Positions 47,079 to 56,796 of a stretch of 64,000 nt of DNA are shown here, in pieces. The notes under the pieces are model-generated. The model searched no databases. It saw only the letters and a list, made by a program, of their open reading frames with translations, and was not told where the DNA came from. The stretch lies in the NCBI RefSeq assembly GCF_009821115.1, contig NZ_VYTY01000001.1:248001-312000 (forward strand). The letters run 5' to 3'. Every line of letters begins with the position of its first letter. The first letter of the stretch is position 1. The position numbers were made by a program, and so were the translations under genes. This stretch comes from Nitrincola alkalisediminis. GTDB taxonomy: Bacteria > Pseudomonadota > Gammaproteobacteria > Pseudomonadales > Balneatricaceae.

Positions 47079-48698
47079 ATGAATGTGTTGACCAATCAAG
47101 AGTGGTGGAAGGGTGGAGTCATCTACCAGATTTACCCTCGGAGTTTTATGGATTCAAATGGGGATGGGATTGGTGATTTGCCAGGCATTACTTCCAAGCT
47201 GGAGTACGTCGCGTCATTAGGTGTGGATGGGATTTGGCTGTCACCCTTTTTTACATCACCGATGAAAGACTTTGGGTATGATGTTTCAGACTATCGTAAT
47301 GTTGATCCCATGTTTGGCTCGCTTGACGACTTTAAAGCACTGATTGAGAAGGCGCATGCCTTAGGTCTAAGGGTAACGATAGATCAAGTGATTAGCCACA
47401 CCTCTGATGTGCACCCTTGGTTTACCGAGAGCCGACAAAATAAGGACAATGCGAAAGCTGATTGGTATGTATGGGCAGATCCTAAGCCCGATGGCACTCC
47501 ACCCAACAACTGGCTGTCGATTTTTGGCGGCAGTGCTTGGACGTTTGAGAGTCGTCGTCAGCAGTATTATTTGCATAACTTTTTGACAAGTCAGCCGGAT
47601 TTAAACTTTCATAATCCCGATGTGCAGCAGGCGCAGTTAGACAATATGCGTTTTTGGCTGGAGTTGGGGGTGGATGGTTTCCGATTGGATACAGTGAATT
47701 TTTACTTTCATGATCAACAGTTAAGGGATAATCCACCCTTGCCAGCGGGAGCGGCTAAAACCTACGGTGCGCCAGCCACTAACCCGTACACTTGGCAGCA
47801 GCATGTCTATGATTTAAGCCAGCCAGAAAATTTGGCTTTTCTTAAAGAGTTAAGAGCCTTATTGGATGAATACCCAGGCACTACAACTGTTGGGGAAATT
47901 GGCGATGATCATCCCTTGGAGCGGATGGCAGAGTATTGCTCAGGTGGCGATAAGCTGCACATGGCCTATACCTTTGATTTGCTCAATAAGCCCAATTCGG
48001 CAGAGCATATTCGCAGTGTGATTCAGAACTTTAATGCGATGGCACAAGAGGCTTGGCCTTGCTGGGCGTTATCGAACCATGATGTCGTGCGCAGCGCAAC
48101 GCGTTGGGGGGAGAACGAAGGCTCTGGTTATCCTCGGGTGGCGTTAGCAATGCTGATGTCTCTGCGTGGCAGTGTGTGTTTATATCAAGGTGAGGAGCTT
48201 GGCCTTCCCGAAGCCGAGGTTCCTTTTGAGCGAATTCAAGATCCGTATGGGTTACCTTTTTGGCCAGAGTTTAAAGGGCGCGATGGCTGTCGCACGCCGA
48301 TGGTTTGGACCTCTGGGGAACAAGGCGGCTTTTCCAGCAAGGAGCCTTGGTTGCCAGTCGACCTTGCTCATTTGCCCTATGCTGTTGCAGAACAGGATGC
48401 AGACACGTCATCGATGTTAAATGCTGTGCGTCGCTTTATTCATTGGCGTCAACAACAACCTGCCTTGAAACGTGGTGCGCTTGAGTTGTTGGATGCGCCG
48501 AGCGGTCTCTTAAGCTGGATTCGGAATGACGAATCTCAAACGCTTTTAGCCGTCTTTAATATGACAGGGCAAACACAGCATTATCCGTTACCCTGTGATG
48601 TGACGGCTGTGCTAGAGGGACATGGTTTTGAGGCCTTATTACAAGACCAAGTGCTAGAGCTTCCGCCGTATCAGGCTTTTTTCGCTGAAATTGATTGA
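47079..48698 (+). CDS. Alpha-glucosidase, GH13 family
   Basis: Cytoplasmic enzyme (539 aa) that releases glucose from the non-reducing end of imported alpha-glucosides. The four GH13 regions are present, with nucleophile Asp204 in GFRLDTVNFY, acid/base Glu273 in TVGEIGDDHP and the third acid Asp335 in LSNHDVVRS. These resemble GH13_23 enzymes such as the Halomonas alpha-glucosidase, which acts on maltose-like and aryl glucosides. QIYPRSFMDSNGDGIGDLPG is the usual start. No signal peptide. It has a GAGGAG ribosome site. Confidence 0.95.
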   Translation: MNVLTNQEWWKGGVIYQIYPRSFMDSNGDGIGDLPGITSKLEYVASLGVDGIWLSPFFTSPMKDFGYDVSDYRNVDPMFGSLDDFKALIEKAHALGLRVTIDQVISHTSDVHPWFTESRQNKDNAKADWYVWADPKPDGTPPNNWLSIFGGSAWTFESRRQQYYLHNFLTSQPDLNFHNPDVQQAQLDNMRFWLELGVDGFRLDTVNFYFHDQQLRDNPPLPAGAAKTYGAPATNPYTWQQHVYDLSQPENLAFLKELRALLDEYPGTTTVGEIGDDHPLERMAEYCSGGDKLHMAYTFDLLNKPNSAEHIRSVIQNFNAMAQEAWPCWALSNHDVVRSATRWGENEGSGYPRVALAMLMSLRGSVCLYQGEELGLPEAEVPFERIQDPYGLPFWPEFKGRDGCRTPMVWTSGEQGGFSSKEPWLPVDLAHLPYAVAEQDADTSSMLNAVRRFIHWRQQQPALKRGALELLDAPSGLLSWIRNDESQTLLAVFNMTGQTQHYPLPCDVTAVLEGHGFEALLQDQVLELPPYQAFFAEID

Positions 48699-48711
48699 GT
48701 TGACAGAAATG

Positions 48712-48729
48712 CCGAAGGGATACCTTCGG
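48712..48729 (+). other. Short stem-loop between alpha-glucosidase and ATPase genes
   Basis: CCGAAGG, a GATA loop and CCTTCGG form a compact hairpin in the 44-base gap. No T run follows, so it is more likely an RNA-stability or expression-tuning element than a terminator. Confidence 0.55.
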
Positions 48730-48742
48730 TGAGTGAGGTTTC

Positions 48743-49825
48743 ATGGCCAGTGTAACACTAAAAAAAATAAGTAAGACCTACCATTCGGTGAATGTACTCA
48801 GAGACATCGATTTAGACATCAAGGAAGGTGAGTTTGTTGTCTTTGTTGGCCCCTCCGGCTGTGGTAAATCGACCTTGCTGAGAATGATTGCCGGGTTAGA
48901 GGAAATCAGTGACGGTGATTTACTGATCGGAAGCGAGCGAGTGAATCACCTGTCACCTAAGGAACGCGGTGTCGGCATGGTTTTTCAGTCCTACGCACTC
49001 TATCCGCATATGACTGTGGCCGAGAATATTGCCTTTGGTTTGAAGCTCGCTAAGCAAGATAAGGGCACGATAGACGATAAAGTTAAGAAAACCGCCGATA
49101 TATTACAGTTAGGGCCCTTGTTGCAGCGTAAACCGAAGGAAATGTCCGGTGGTCAGCGTCAACGTGTCGCGATTGGGCGTGCCATGGCGCGTGAGCCTAA
49201 AATCATGTTGTTTGATGAACCCTTGTCCAATCTGGATGCGTCCTTGCGCATTCAAATGCGCAGCGAGATTGCCAAGCTTCATGACCGCTTAAAGTCGACA
49301 ATGATCTACGTGACCCATGATCAAGTCGAAGCAATGACATTGGCCGATAAAATTGTCGTGCTAAATGCTGGAGGCATCGAGCAGGTGGGGTCGCCCTTCG
49401 ATTTGTATGAAAACCCGGCCACTTTGTTTGTTGCGGGTTTTATTGGCTCCCCCAATATGAATGTGATTAAGTGTCATCTTCACCAACCGGGTGAATCGAT
49501 AACGGCCTTGGACATTCCAGAGCTGGGTACACTGGACGTTAAGATCAACAGCCAAACCGCCCAGATCGGCGAAAAAGTTGTGCTGGGTGTACGTCCAGAG
49601 CATTTGGAAATTCAAGCATCGGAGACGGGTCTTGAGATTGTCAACGTCGAATATCTCGGCAATGAATCGTTTGTATATCTGCAAATTGGCAAGGAAGAGG
49701 TGCCGCTAGTGGCGAGAGTCTCTGCCTATACGACGTATAAGGTTGGTGATAAAGTGCAGGTCTCTATCGCCCCAAACGCGGCACATTTGTTTGATGATAA
49801 AGGACGGGCATTTAAGCGAACCTAA
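48743..49825 (+). CDS. Sugar ABC transporter ATP-binding protein (MalK/UgpC type)
   Basis: ATPase of 360 residues for the sugar importer. Walker A GPSGCGKSTLLRMIAGLEE at about 37-55, signature MSGGQRQRVAIGRAMAREPK, Walker B IMLFDEPLSNLDASLR and the H-loop YVTHDQVEAMTLADKIVVL are intact. The C-terminal OB-type regulatory domain (about 240-360) is typical of MalK/UgpC proteins. Confidence 0.95.
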   Translation: MASVTLKKISKTYHSVNVLRDIDLDIKEGEFVVFVGPSGCGKSTLLRMIAGLEEISDGDLLIGSERVNHLSPKERGVGMVFQSYALYPHMTVAENIAFGLKLAKQDKGTIDDKVKKTADILQLGPLLQRKPKEMSGGQRQRVAIGRAMAREPKIMLFDEPLSNLDASLRIQMRSEIAKLHDRLKSTMIYVTHDQVEAMTLADKIVVLNAGGIEQVGSPFDLYENPATLFVAGFIGSPNMNVIKCHLHQPGESITALDIPELGTLDVKINSQTAQIGEKVVLGVRPEHLEIQASETGLEIVNVEYLGNESFVYLQIGKEEVPLVARVSAYTTYKVGDKVQVSIAPNAAHLFDDKGRAFKRT

Positions 49826-49857
49826 CGGATGTGGGTACAGGCAGTGAAGTGGTTTAG

Positions 49858-50922
49858 ATGATCGAATATAAAAAAAAGCTGACAATCAAAGATATGGCGA
49901 AAGCGTTGAATGTGTCCACGGCGACCATTTCCAATGCATTTAATCGGCCTGATCAACTCTCTGAGTCTTTGCGTCTACGTATCATTGAGGACTGTCAGCG
50001 TTTAGGGTATGAAGGACCGAATGCGGCCGCACGCAGTTTGCGTACCGGGGTTAGTGGTATCGTGGGTGTGCTGCTTGCAGATAGCCTGAGCTATTGCATC
50101 TCAGACCCTGTTGCGAGTCAATTTTTGGCAGGACTTGCGGATGTCCTCGATCAACGCCAATGCAATATGCTGTTGCTACCCGGACAGGATGAGTCGACAT
50201 CCTACAAATCAAGACAAATGGAGTCCATGGTGGATGGGTATATCGTCTATGGTGGGCTGCATCCGTCTAAACGTTTTCAGAGGCTACTGCAACAATCCAA
50301 ACCGATTATAGCGGTGGACGTGGATACGACGGATTTTATCACGGTGAATATCGATAATCAGGACGGAGCTTACCGTTCTGCCTGTTTGGCACTTGATCAT
50401 CGTCCCCAAAAAGTTGCGATTATTTCGTTACGCTTAACACCTGTCTCGACTGTGTCTTGGGCAACCTGTGATGCATGCTATGCCAGTCCAGCCTCGGTGT
50501 CTCGATCGCGTTGGCTTGGTTATATGCAGGCATTGCAAGAATATAACTATCCACTGGAACAATTAAGCGTGGTGGATGTGCCTGTGAATACCCATCGGAA
50601 TGCCTGTCTGGCGGCCTTTATGTTGCTGAATCAAGACGAACGCCCTGATGTCATTATCTGCATGAGTGACCGAATGGCGCTGGGTGCCTTGCAGGTGGCA
50701 TTGCAGCAACAAATATCGGTTCCCAATGATCTTAAAATTGTTGGATTTGATGGTATTGCCGAGAGCCAATTTACGCATCCTACTTTAACTACCGTCCAGC
50801 AATATAATGAACTCAAAGGGCAAATGGCGGGGAATATGTTCTTGGGACTCGCACCCAGGCAGAATGTGATTCTACCCACCGATATGCTGATGGGTGAAAC
50901 CTGCCCGAGAGTCGTGCCTTAA
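49858..50922 (+). CDS. LacI family transcriptional regulator of the alpha-glucoside operon
   Basis: Repressor of 354 residues. Helix-turn-helix at about 8-30 (LTIKDMAKALNVSTATISNAFNRPDQL), hinge AAARSLRTG, then the sugar-sensing domain ending in FDGIAESQFTHPTLTTV. It is 32 bases downstream of the ATPase gene and thus autoregulated with the operon if the upstream operator is its site. It ends exactly where the convergent diguanylate cyclase gene ends, without a visible terminator. Confidence 0.9.
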   Translation: MIEYKKKLTIKDMAKALNVSTATISNAFNRPDQLSESLRLRIIEDCQRLGYEGPNAAARSLRTGVSGIVGVLLADSLSYCISDPVASQFLAGLADVLDQRQCNMLLLPGQDESTSYKSRQMESMVDGYIVYGGLHPSKRFQRLLQQSKPIIAVDVDTTDFITVNIDNQDGAYRSACLALDHRPQKVAIISLRLTPVSTVSWATCDACYASPASVSRSRWLGYMQALQEYNYPLEQLSVVDVPVNTHRNACLAAFMLLNQDERPDVIICMSDRMALGALQVALQQQISVPNDLKIVGFDGIAESQFTHPTLTTVQQYNELKGQMAGNMFLGLAPRQNVILPTDMLMGETCPRVVP

Positions 50923-52500
50923 TTAGCCTTTTTCATGGTTAATATACCTAACCCCAATTTGATTTCGGCCCTGCTGCTTAGCGGTGTAAAGTGTTTGATC
51001 AGCAAGTGAGTAAAGTCGTGTGAGCCCGGACTCTATTGAAAGTTGGTTGGGGTGTTTGACAATGACAGCGCCGATGCTAATGGTTAATACCTTAAGCGCG
51101 TCGGGACGGCTTGTGTGAGGAATGTTTAAGTCCTCAAATCCCTGTCGAAAGGCTTCAAGATGCGGTAAAAAATCATCATGAGATGAGCGAAGAATTACAA
51201 CAAACTCCTCACCGCCAATGCGCGCATAAAAGTCATCTTCGCGACAAAAATGTTGAGAAAATAAAGCCCCTAGCTGTTTCAGGGCAACATCCCCCGCTTG
51301 ATGACCTTGACTGTCATTAAACTGTTTAAAATAGTCAATGTCCAAAATGGCGAAGCAGAAGGTTGTATTGTGACGTTTGGCATGTTTCCACGCAGTGGGC
51401 GCGAATGTGTCGTAGGCACGGCGGTTCGGAATGGCGGTGAGTGCATCCTTAGTCGAGAGTTCAAGCAGTGCTAATTTTTGCTGCTGAACCAAATCAACGG
51501 CGAGATTAAACACAGACCTGAATTTTTCGAACTCATTAATACGAAATCGTTCAGTAAGAGGGGTTAAGTTTTGCTCCGATACCATTTGCTCAATTGCTTG
51601 AATGTGCTTCTTCATGGGGCGGTGAACAATCCGTTCCAACAGCGCCATGAGTAGGAGAGCTACCAACCCTGTGATGGCAAAAACGAATGGAAAGCCATCC
51701 AGTAAATTGGGGGAGTGTATAGGTGTATGGGTAATGTGAATGGTTACCATCGGCGTGTTGGTATCATCGCGAATAATTCGATCACGTTCAGTTTGAAAGC
51801 CTTCCTCAAGTGTAACTGGCGCTAAGTTGGGGATGGTATTCGCAAATGCGAGTTCGTCTTCGGTGGTGGGGGTAGTGAAGTTGAGCTTGAGTCGAGTAAT
51901 CGATTCGATAAATTCAATTTCACTCTCTGACAAGAGTTGAATAAACATAAGATAGCCAGCGGGATCTTTCTCGCTCAAGGAGTCAGTGACATTGGCTATC
52001 GCGTAGATAGCAGGCCCGGATCGAGTGAGCAACCAGCCACCAAGAACGTCACTATCGACTTGATTAAAGCGATGGGTAATTAACGCCCAGTCAATATTTG
52101 ATATCTGACTGAGATCGACCAATGTTTCGTTGGAAAGATCATAGCCTTGACTGTAATGAACATGGACGTCATTTGTTAAATACACAACGCCCAAGAGTTT
52201 GTTGGTGATAAACGAACTTGGCGTAAAATTACTTTGAACAAAACGCTCAAATTGAGTAGGTTCGGTCAGGAACTGGTAGCTATCGTCCCAATGAGCCCAG
52301 TCCAGCGTAATGCTGGCAAGTGTTGCTTTTTTCAGGCGTAAGATTTTTGACAGGCTATTTAATTCTTGGAGCTGAAGTTGTTCTGCGATCTCTATTTCTT
52401 TTGGATGCTCAATATAAAAACGATACAAGCCCAATACACTGATCAGAAATAATGCGAACACAACTGAGGTGAGAGCAATATAGCCTTTGATGCTTTTCAA
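50923..52500 (-). CDS. CHASE4-GGDEF diguanylate cyclase
   Basis: Membrane-bound enzyme making cyclic di-GMP from two GTP (525 aa). Membrane helices lie at about 7-27 and 270-290. The periplasmic part between them matches CHASE4 (for example DWAHWDDSYQFL near 67-78), a sensor of unknown ligand. A short linker of HAMP size leads to the GGDEF domain with active-site GGEEF at 429-433. The inhibitory RxxD site is intact at 420-423, exactly placed for product feedback. DALTAIPNRRAYD and LDIDYFKQFNDSQGHQAGD are as expected. Confidence 0.93.
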   Translation of the reverse strand: MKSIKGYIALTSVVFALFLISVLGLYRFYIEHPKEIEIAEQLQLQELNSLSKILRLKKATLASITLDWAHWDDSYQFLTEPTQFERFVQSNFTPSSFITNKLLGVVYLTNDVHVHYSQGYDLSNETLVDLSQISNIDWALITHRFNQVDSDVLGGWLLTRSGPAIYAIANVTDSLSEKDPAGYLMFIQLLSESEIEFIESITRLKLNFTTPTTEDELAFANTIPNLAPVTLEEGFQTERDRIIRDDTNTPMVTIHITHTPIHSPNLLDGFPFVFAITGLVALLLMALLERIVHRPMKKHIQAIEQMVSEQNLTPLTERFRINEFEKFRSVFNLAVDLVQQQKLALLELSTKDALTAIPNRRAYDTFAPTAWKHAKRHNTTFCFAILDIDYFKQFNDSQGHQAGDVALKQLGALFSQHFCREDDFYARIGGEEFVVILRSSHDDFLPHLEAFRQGFEDLNIPHTSRPDALKVLTISIGAVIVKHPNQLSIESGLTRLYSLADQTLYTAKQQGRNQIGVRYINHEKG

Positions 52501-52523
52501 ATGAATACGAGCCTTTCGTGCAT

Positions 52524-52550
52524 AAATACCTTTAATGAATATAGGTATTT
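52524..52550. promoter_or_regulatory. Palindrome in the leader of the diguanylate cyclase gene
   Basis: AAATACCT and AGGTATTT form a perfect inverted repeat with 11 bases between, starting 24 bases upstream of the start codon. It may be a regulator site or a weak leader hairpin. Confidence 0.35.
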
Positions 52551-52609
52551 GTGATGTATTTATTAGTTATCACTATAGCACGAGAGGTCAATTTTTCACT
52601 AGATTGTCT

Positions 52610-54076
52610 CTAAAGCAACTTCAAATGGCGCAATAACGCACGTGTGTCGAGGTGGCTCTCGATCATATCGGCGAGTCGATCTAACGAGGCTTCGCGGTGA
52701 TGGGTGTAATTGGTGGTTGTTTGAGGAGCTGCTAGGCCAAAATAGGTGAGCAATGTGTTTAAGGCTTCTGCCTGTTCAAAGATTCCGTGCATATAGGTGC
52801 CGAGTATCAGTCCATCGTCACTTATTGCGCCGTCAGGTCCACCGTCTGAATGAGTCAACGGCCTAGAAAGCGCGTGACCTTCACTCCTGCCCATGTGGAT
52901 TTCATATCCGCTAAAAGTGGAGGTTTTTCCTGTTCCATTTAGGTCATGCATCTGTCCGCGTTGTTTGCGCAGTACTTTTTGAGCCTCTAAGTGTGTGGTA
53001 AAAGGCAATAGATTCAGGCCGTGGCTGCTACCGGGTTGCCCCTCAAGACCCTCTGGATCATGGATGCTAGACCCTAACATTTGAAAGCCACCGCAGATCC
53101 CCATGACTTTGCCGCCATAACGCAGATGCTTTTGCAGGTGCTCAGGCCAGTTGTGTTCGATTAGCCAAGCTAAATCCTGGCGAGTATTTTTGGTACCGGG
53201 CAGAATAATGACATCGGCAGCAGGGATAGGCTCGTCTTTACCGACAAAGATCAATTCAACTTGGGGGTGTAAGCGCAGAGGATCGAAGTCATTATGATTG
53301 CTCATTCTGGGCAAGCGTGGAACCACAATTTTAAGCGCGCCTGCCTGGTGCTCTCCTGCATGAGCGACACTGTCTTCTGCATCAAGAAGCAGGCCTTGCA
53401 AGTAAGGTAACACGCCGTAAACAGGCTTTTGGCTATATTGCTGCAGCCAGTCGGTTCCCGATGTTAAGAGTTGAGGGTCTCCGCGAAAGCGATTAATGAT
53501 AAACCCTTGGGTGCGTGCTTGTTCAGACGGCGAAAGCAAGGCGAGGGTACCCACCAGCTGTGCAAAAACACCGCCTCGATCAATATCGCCGACTAAAATC
53601 ACCGGACAGTCGATGGCTTCAGCAAACCCCATATTGGCAATATCACCTGCGCGAAGATTAATTTCGGCAGGGCTGCCAGCACCTTCAGCAATCACAATAT
53701 CGTGCCGTTGAGTTAATGCCTCCCAAGCCGCGAGCACGACGTCTTTGGCCGTACGTTTAAAGGCGTGATAATCCATCGCGTCCATATTGCCATAGACCTG
53801 TCCTCGTAAAATAACCTGGGCTCCTCGATCACTCTGTGGCTTTAGCAACACGGGGTTCATATCGCTGTGTGGTACGAGACCGCAGGCCAAGGCTTGCAGT
53901 GCAGTGGAGCGTCCGATTTCACCACCATCACAGGTAACGGCACTGTTTAATGCCATGTTCTGCGGCTTAAATGGGGCAACATTGACGCCTTGACGTGCCA
54001 ACCAGCGACACAACGCGGCCACCACCGTGCTCTTGCCTGCATCAGACGTAGTGCCTTGGATCATCAAAGTGGTCAT
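52610..54076 (-). CDS. cobQ: Cobyric acid synthase
   Basis: Amidates adenosyl-cobyrinate a,c-diamide at four carboxylates using glutamine and ATP (488 aa). The N-terminal ATPase opens [22 protein letters not shown] and continues [13 protein letters not shown]; the C-terminal glutaminase domain has the nucleophile cysteine in [15 protein letters not shown] and a catalytic His in GTYMHGIFE. Last gene of the riboswitch-controlled run; its start overlaps the cobO stop by one base (ATGA context). Confidence 0.96.
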   Translation of the reverse strand: MTTLMIQGTTSDAGKSTVVAALCRWLARQGVNVAPFKPQNMALNSAVTCDGGEIGRSTALQALACGLVPHSDMNPVLLKPQSDRGAQVILRGQVYGNMDAMDYHAFKRTAKDVVLAAWEALTQRHDIVIAEGAGSPAEINLRAGDIANMGFAEAIDCPVILVGDIDRGGVFAQLVGTLALLSPSEQARTQGFIINRFRGDPQLLTSGTDWLQQYSQKPVYGVLPYLQGLLLDAEDSVAHAGEHQAGALKIVVPRLPRMSNHNDFDPLRLHPQVELIFVGKDEPIPAADVIILPGTKNTRQDLAWLIEHNWPEHLQKHLRYGGKVMGICGGFQMLGSSIHDPEGLEGQPGSSHGLNLLPFTTHLEAQKVLRKQRGQMHDLNGTGKTSTFSGYEIHMGRSEGHALSRPLTHSDGGPDGAISDDGLILGTYMHGIFEQAEALNTLLTYFGLAAPQTTTNYTHHREASLDRLADMIESHLDTRALLRHLKLL

Positions 54077-54687
54077 CAGAGTTCGATGCCTTTTTGTGCT
54101 TTGATCCCTTGGTCTTTAAAGGCATGCTTCACTACGGTCATCTCTGTTACGGTATCGGCAAGTTCGATCAAAGCCGTAGGCGCGTTGCGACCTGTGACAA
54201 TCACATGCTGGTGGCTGGGGCGATTGTGTATATCGTCGAGCACCTGCTCAAGATCCAAATAGTTATAACGCAGGGCAATGTTCAGCTCATCCAGTAGAAT
54301 AAATTCATAGGTTGGATCACGTAGCATCGACTGAGTGATTGTCCAGGCGGCTTCTGCGGCGGCAATGTCGCGCTCCAGACTTTTCGTTTCCCAAGTATAG
54401 CCTTCGCCCATTACGTGATAGTCAACGCCAACCTGTTGACGAAAAAACGCCTCTTCGCCTGTTTGAAAAGCGCCTTTAATAAATTGAACAACACCGGTTT
54501 TCATGCCGTGGCCTAGCGCTCTGGCCAGCATGCCAAAACCTGAGCTGCTTTTGCCTTTTCCGGGGCCTGTGAGCACCAACAGCAGACCCTGTTCATTTTG
54601 GGCATTGGCAATGCGGGCTCGCATCAATTCTTGTTTTCGCGCCATGCGTTTGGCATGACGTTCGGGATCTCGTAATAAAGTGGTCAT
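54076..54687 (-). CDS. cobO: Cob(I)yrinic acid a,c-diamide adenosyltransferase
   Basis: Transfers the adenosyl group of ATP to the cobalt of corrinoids (203 aa, CobA/CobO/BtuR type). P-loop variant [15 protein letters not shown] near residues 38-52, then [13 protein letters not shown] and [17 protein letters not shown]. The ATG at 54687 follows GGGAGA; a TTG five codons earlier is less likely. It allows salvage of incomplete corrinoids imported by the adjacent Btu system. Confidence 0.96.
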   Translation of the reverse strand: MTTLLRDPERHAKRMARKQELMRARIANAQNEQGLLLVLTGPGKGKSSSGFGMLARALGHGMKTGVVQFIKGAFQTGEEAFFRQQVGVDYHVMGEGYTWETKSLERDIAAAEAAWTITQSMLRDPTYEFILLDELNIALRYNYLDLEQVLDDIHNRPSHQHVIVTGRNAPTALIELADTVTEMTVVKHAFKDQGIKAQKGIEL

Positions 54688-54708
54688 GAAGGCATCTCCC
54701 AATGTAGA

Positions 54709-56022
54709 CTAAAAACACGTCTGTTGAGTAAAGATATCGGCAACCAGCGCGGGCGCCGATGGAAAGTAGCCGTGAAAGTAACTGGCGATTAATGAGCCCT
54801 GTCGATAGACGGGTTCTGCTTCAGTCCCCGCTTGAATACGAGCTCGGCACACGGGCTGTAAGTGTGTGTCAAAGATTGAGTGGTGATAGGTGTGACCCCG
54901 CAGCTCGCCTAGTGAAGTTTGCACCGATTGCAAGCCAATGGCTTGTAGTTTGGGTTGCATTAACGCTTGTCCCTTGAGGAGATCCAGCAAGGCATGGTTG
55001 TCACCTTCGATGTCTCTCAATTGAGACGCACAATACATAAGCCCTCCGCACTCGGCCAAAATGGGTTTGTTGGCTTGGTGATGAGCCCATATCGCATCAC
55101 GCATCTGGGTGTTTTCAGCTAAACGGGCAGCGTGTAGTTCAGGGTAGCCACCCGGTAACCAAAGTGCATCGGCGTCTGGCAATTCTGTGTCAGTGAGCGG
55201 TGAGAAGAAACTGAGCTCGGCACCCATTTCCTTGAGTGCGTCGAGATTGGCGCGATAAATAAAGGCAAAGGCTGTATCACGAGCAATGGCAATGCGTGTT
55301 CCTTCTAAATAGCGGGGCAGAGGCGTTGGACGGTAACCGGATAAGGTCACGCTTTGCGGTAAGCGATCAAGGCCTTGCTCCTTTAAAAGCTGGGCGGCTT
55401 TGTCCAGTTGTGCATCTAAATTATTAAGCTCAGAGGCTTGAACGATGCCTAGGTGACGATCAGGAATGGACATAGCCTCATGTCGAGGCACTGCACCCAG
55501 TAAACGCAGGTTAGAGGGCAAAGCTGATTTCAAAATGTCCGTATGGCGTTGGCTGCCAACTCGGTTGGCAATCACATCGTAAATGGGGAGCTCTGGGTCA
55601 AACTGAGCGAGGCCTTGTGCGACGGCTGCAAAGGTTTGCGCCATGCCCCAGGCATCAATCACTGGCAGGGCAGGGATGCCTGCCAGTTTGGCAAGGTCGG
55701 CGCTCGAAGGTGCGCCGTCAAATAATCCCATAGAGCCTTCAACCAGAATAACATCGGCGTCCATGGCCGCTTCAACTAAGCGCCAACGGCACTCTTCTTC
55801 TCCTGTCATCCAAGGATGCAACTGGTAAACAGGCTGACCGGATGCCAACTCCTGCAACATGGGATCAAGATAATCCGGCCCGTGTTTAAATACTCTAACT
55901 TTACGTCCTGCATTGCGATGCAACCGTGCTAAGGCCGCCGTAATCATGGATTTTCCCTGACCTGAGCCAGGTGCGGTAATTAAGGCAGCGGGACGATTAA
56001 GGGTTAAGAATTGATTATGCAT
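54709..56022 (-). CDS. cobB: Cobyrinic acid a,c-diamide synthase
   Basis: ATP- and glutamine-dependent amidation of cobyrinic (or hydrogenobyrinic) acid (437 aa; CobB/CbiA). The N-terminal part has PGSGQGKSMITAALARLHR and FKHGPDYLDP, and VEGSMGLFDG; the glutaminase domain has the Cys nucleophile in KPILAECGGLMYCA and GHTYHHSIFDT further on. It is 21 bases upstream of the cobO start codon and 3 bases after btuD. Confidence 0.95.
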   Translation of the reverse strand: MHNQFLTLNRPAALITAPGSGQGKSMITAALARLHRNAGRKVRVFKHGPDYLDPMLQELASGQPVYQLHPWMTGEEECRWRLVEAAMDADVILVEGSMGLFDGAPSSADLAKLAGIPALPVIDAWGMAQTFAAVAQGLAQFDPELPIYDVIANRVGSQRHTDILKSALPSNLRLLGAVPRHEAMSIPDRHLGIVQASELNNLDAQLDKAAQLLKEQGLDRLPQSVTLSGYRPTPLPRYLEGTRIAIARDTAFAFIYRANLDALKEMGAELSFFSPLTDTELPDADALWLPGGYPELHAARLAENTQMRDAIWAHHQANKPILAECGGLMYCASQLRDIEGDNHALLDLLKGQALMQPKLQAIGLQSVQTSLGELRGHTYHHSIFDTHLQPVCRARIQAGTEAEPVYRQGSLIASYFHGYFPSAPALVADIFTQQTCF

Positions 56023-56025
56023 GCG

Positions 56026-56796
56026 TTATCTCGCTGGAATAAAAAAAGGTTTGCCATCAATCCAAGCCGTTTGGAGACGTTGATTAAACAGCGTTTCTAA
56101 TGCAGTGGGTTGCAGCATGGACTCAGCGTCTCCCCAACAAGCCTGACCATCGGGGTAAAGTAATAGAATATGGGTACACCAGCGTGCCGCTAAATTCAGG
56201 TCATGCAAGCACATCACCAGTGTTTTTCCCTGTTTGGCTTGCTGGGCCATCAACTCAAGCGTTGCCACTTGGTGATGAAGGTCTAGGTGATTAGTGGGCT
56301 CGTCGGCCAGCCAAATCGCGGGGTTTTGTGTCATCAAGGTGGCAATGGCAACCCGTTGTCTTTCCCCCCCAGATAAGGTGCTCACTAACCTATCTGCAAG
56401 GTGATCAATATCCAGTGCCACCAATGCCGCTTGTGTGAGTGCTATGTCGTTAGCTGACTCCATCTGCCAAGCCGATAGAAAGGCATGGCGTCCCATTAAC
56501 GCGGTTTCCATCACGGTTGCCGGAAAATCATCGTGTCGTTCTTGAAAAACAAGACCCAGCAGTTGGGCAATGGCACGGCGTTTATAGCTGTGGAGTGGGC
56601 GTTGATTGAGGTGAATCTGTCCTGAGCGAGGCGCACGCAGCCCAGCAAGTGTCTGTAGAAATGTGGTTTTGCCAGCGCCATTGGGCCCCAGTATGCCCCA
56701 TATTTGCCCTGGCTCTAGACAAAAAGACAGGGCATCCCCCTGAGCTCTGCCCGGCACGTCGATGGCCATGGCTTTAAGTTCAAGGCTGGCCATCAA
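56026..56796 (-). CDS. btuD: Vitamin B12 ABC transporter ATP-binding protein
   Basis: ATPase (256 aa) of the cobalamin importer. Walker A GPNGAGKTTFLQTLAGL at about 36-52, Q-loop region VFQERHDDF, signature LSGGERQRVAIATLM, Walker B IWLADEPTNHLD and switch His in VMCLHDLNLAARW. Substrate by context with BtuC, BtuF, BtuB and the riboswitch. Its start overlaps the end of btuC by 4 bases. Confidence 0.93.
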   Translation of the reverse strand: MMASLELKAMAIDVPGRAQGDALSFCLEPGQIWGILGPNGAGKTTFLQTLAGLRAPRSGQIHLNQRPLHSYKRRAIAQLLGLVFQERHDDFPATVMETALMGRHAFLSAWQMESANDIALTQAALVALDIDHLADRLVSTLSGGERQRVAIATLMTQNPAIWLADEPTNHLDLHHQVATLELMAQQAKQGKTLVMCLHDLNLAARWCTHILLLYPDGQACWGDAESMLQPTALETLFNQRLQTAWIDGKPFFIPAR

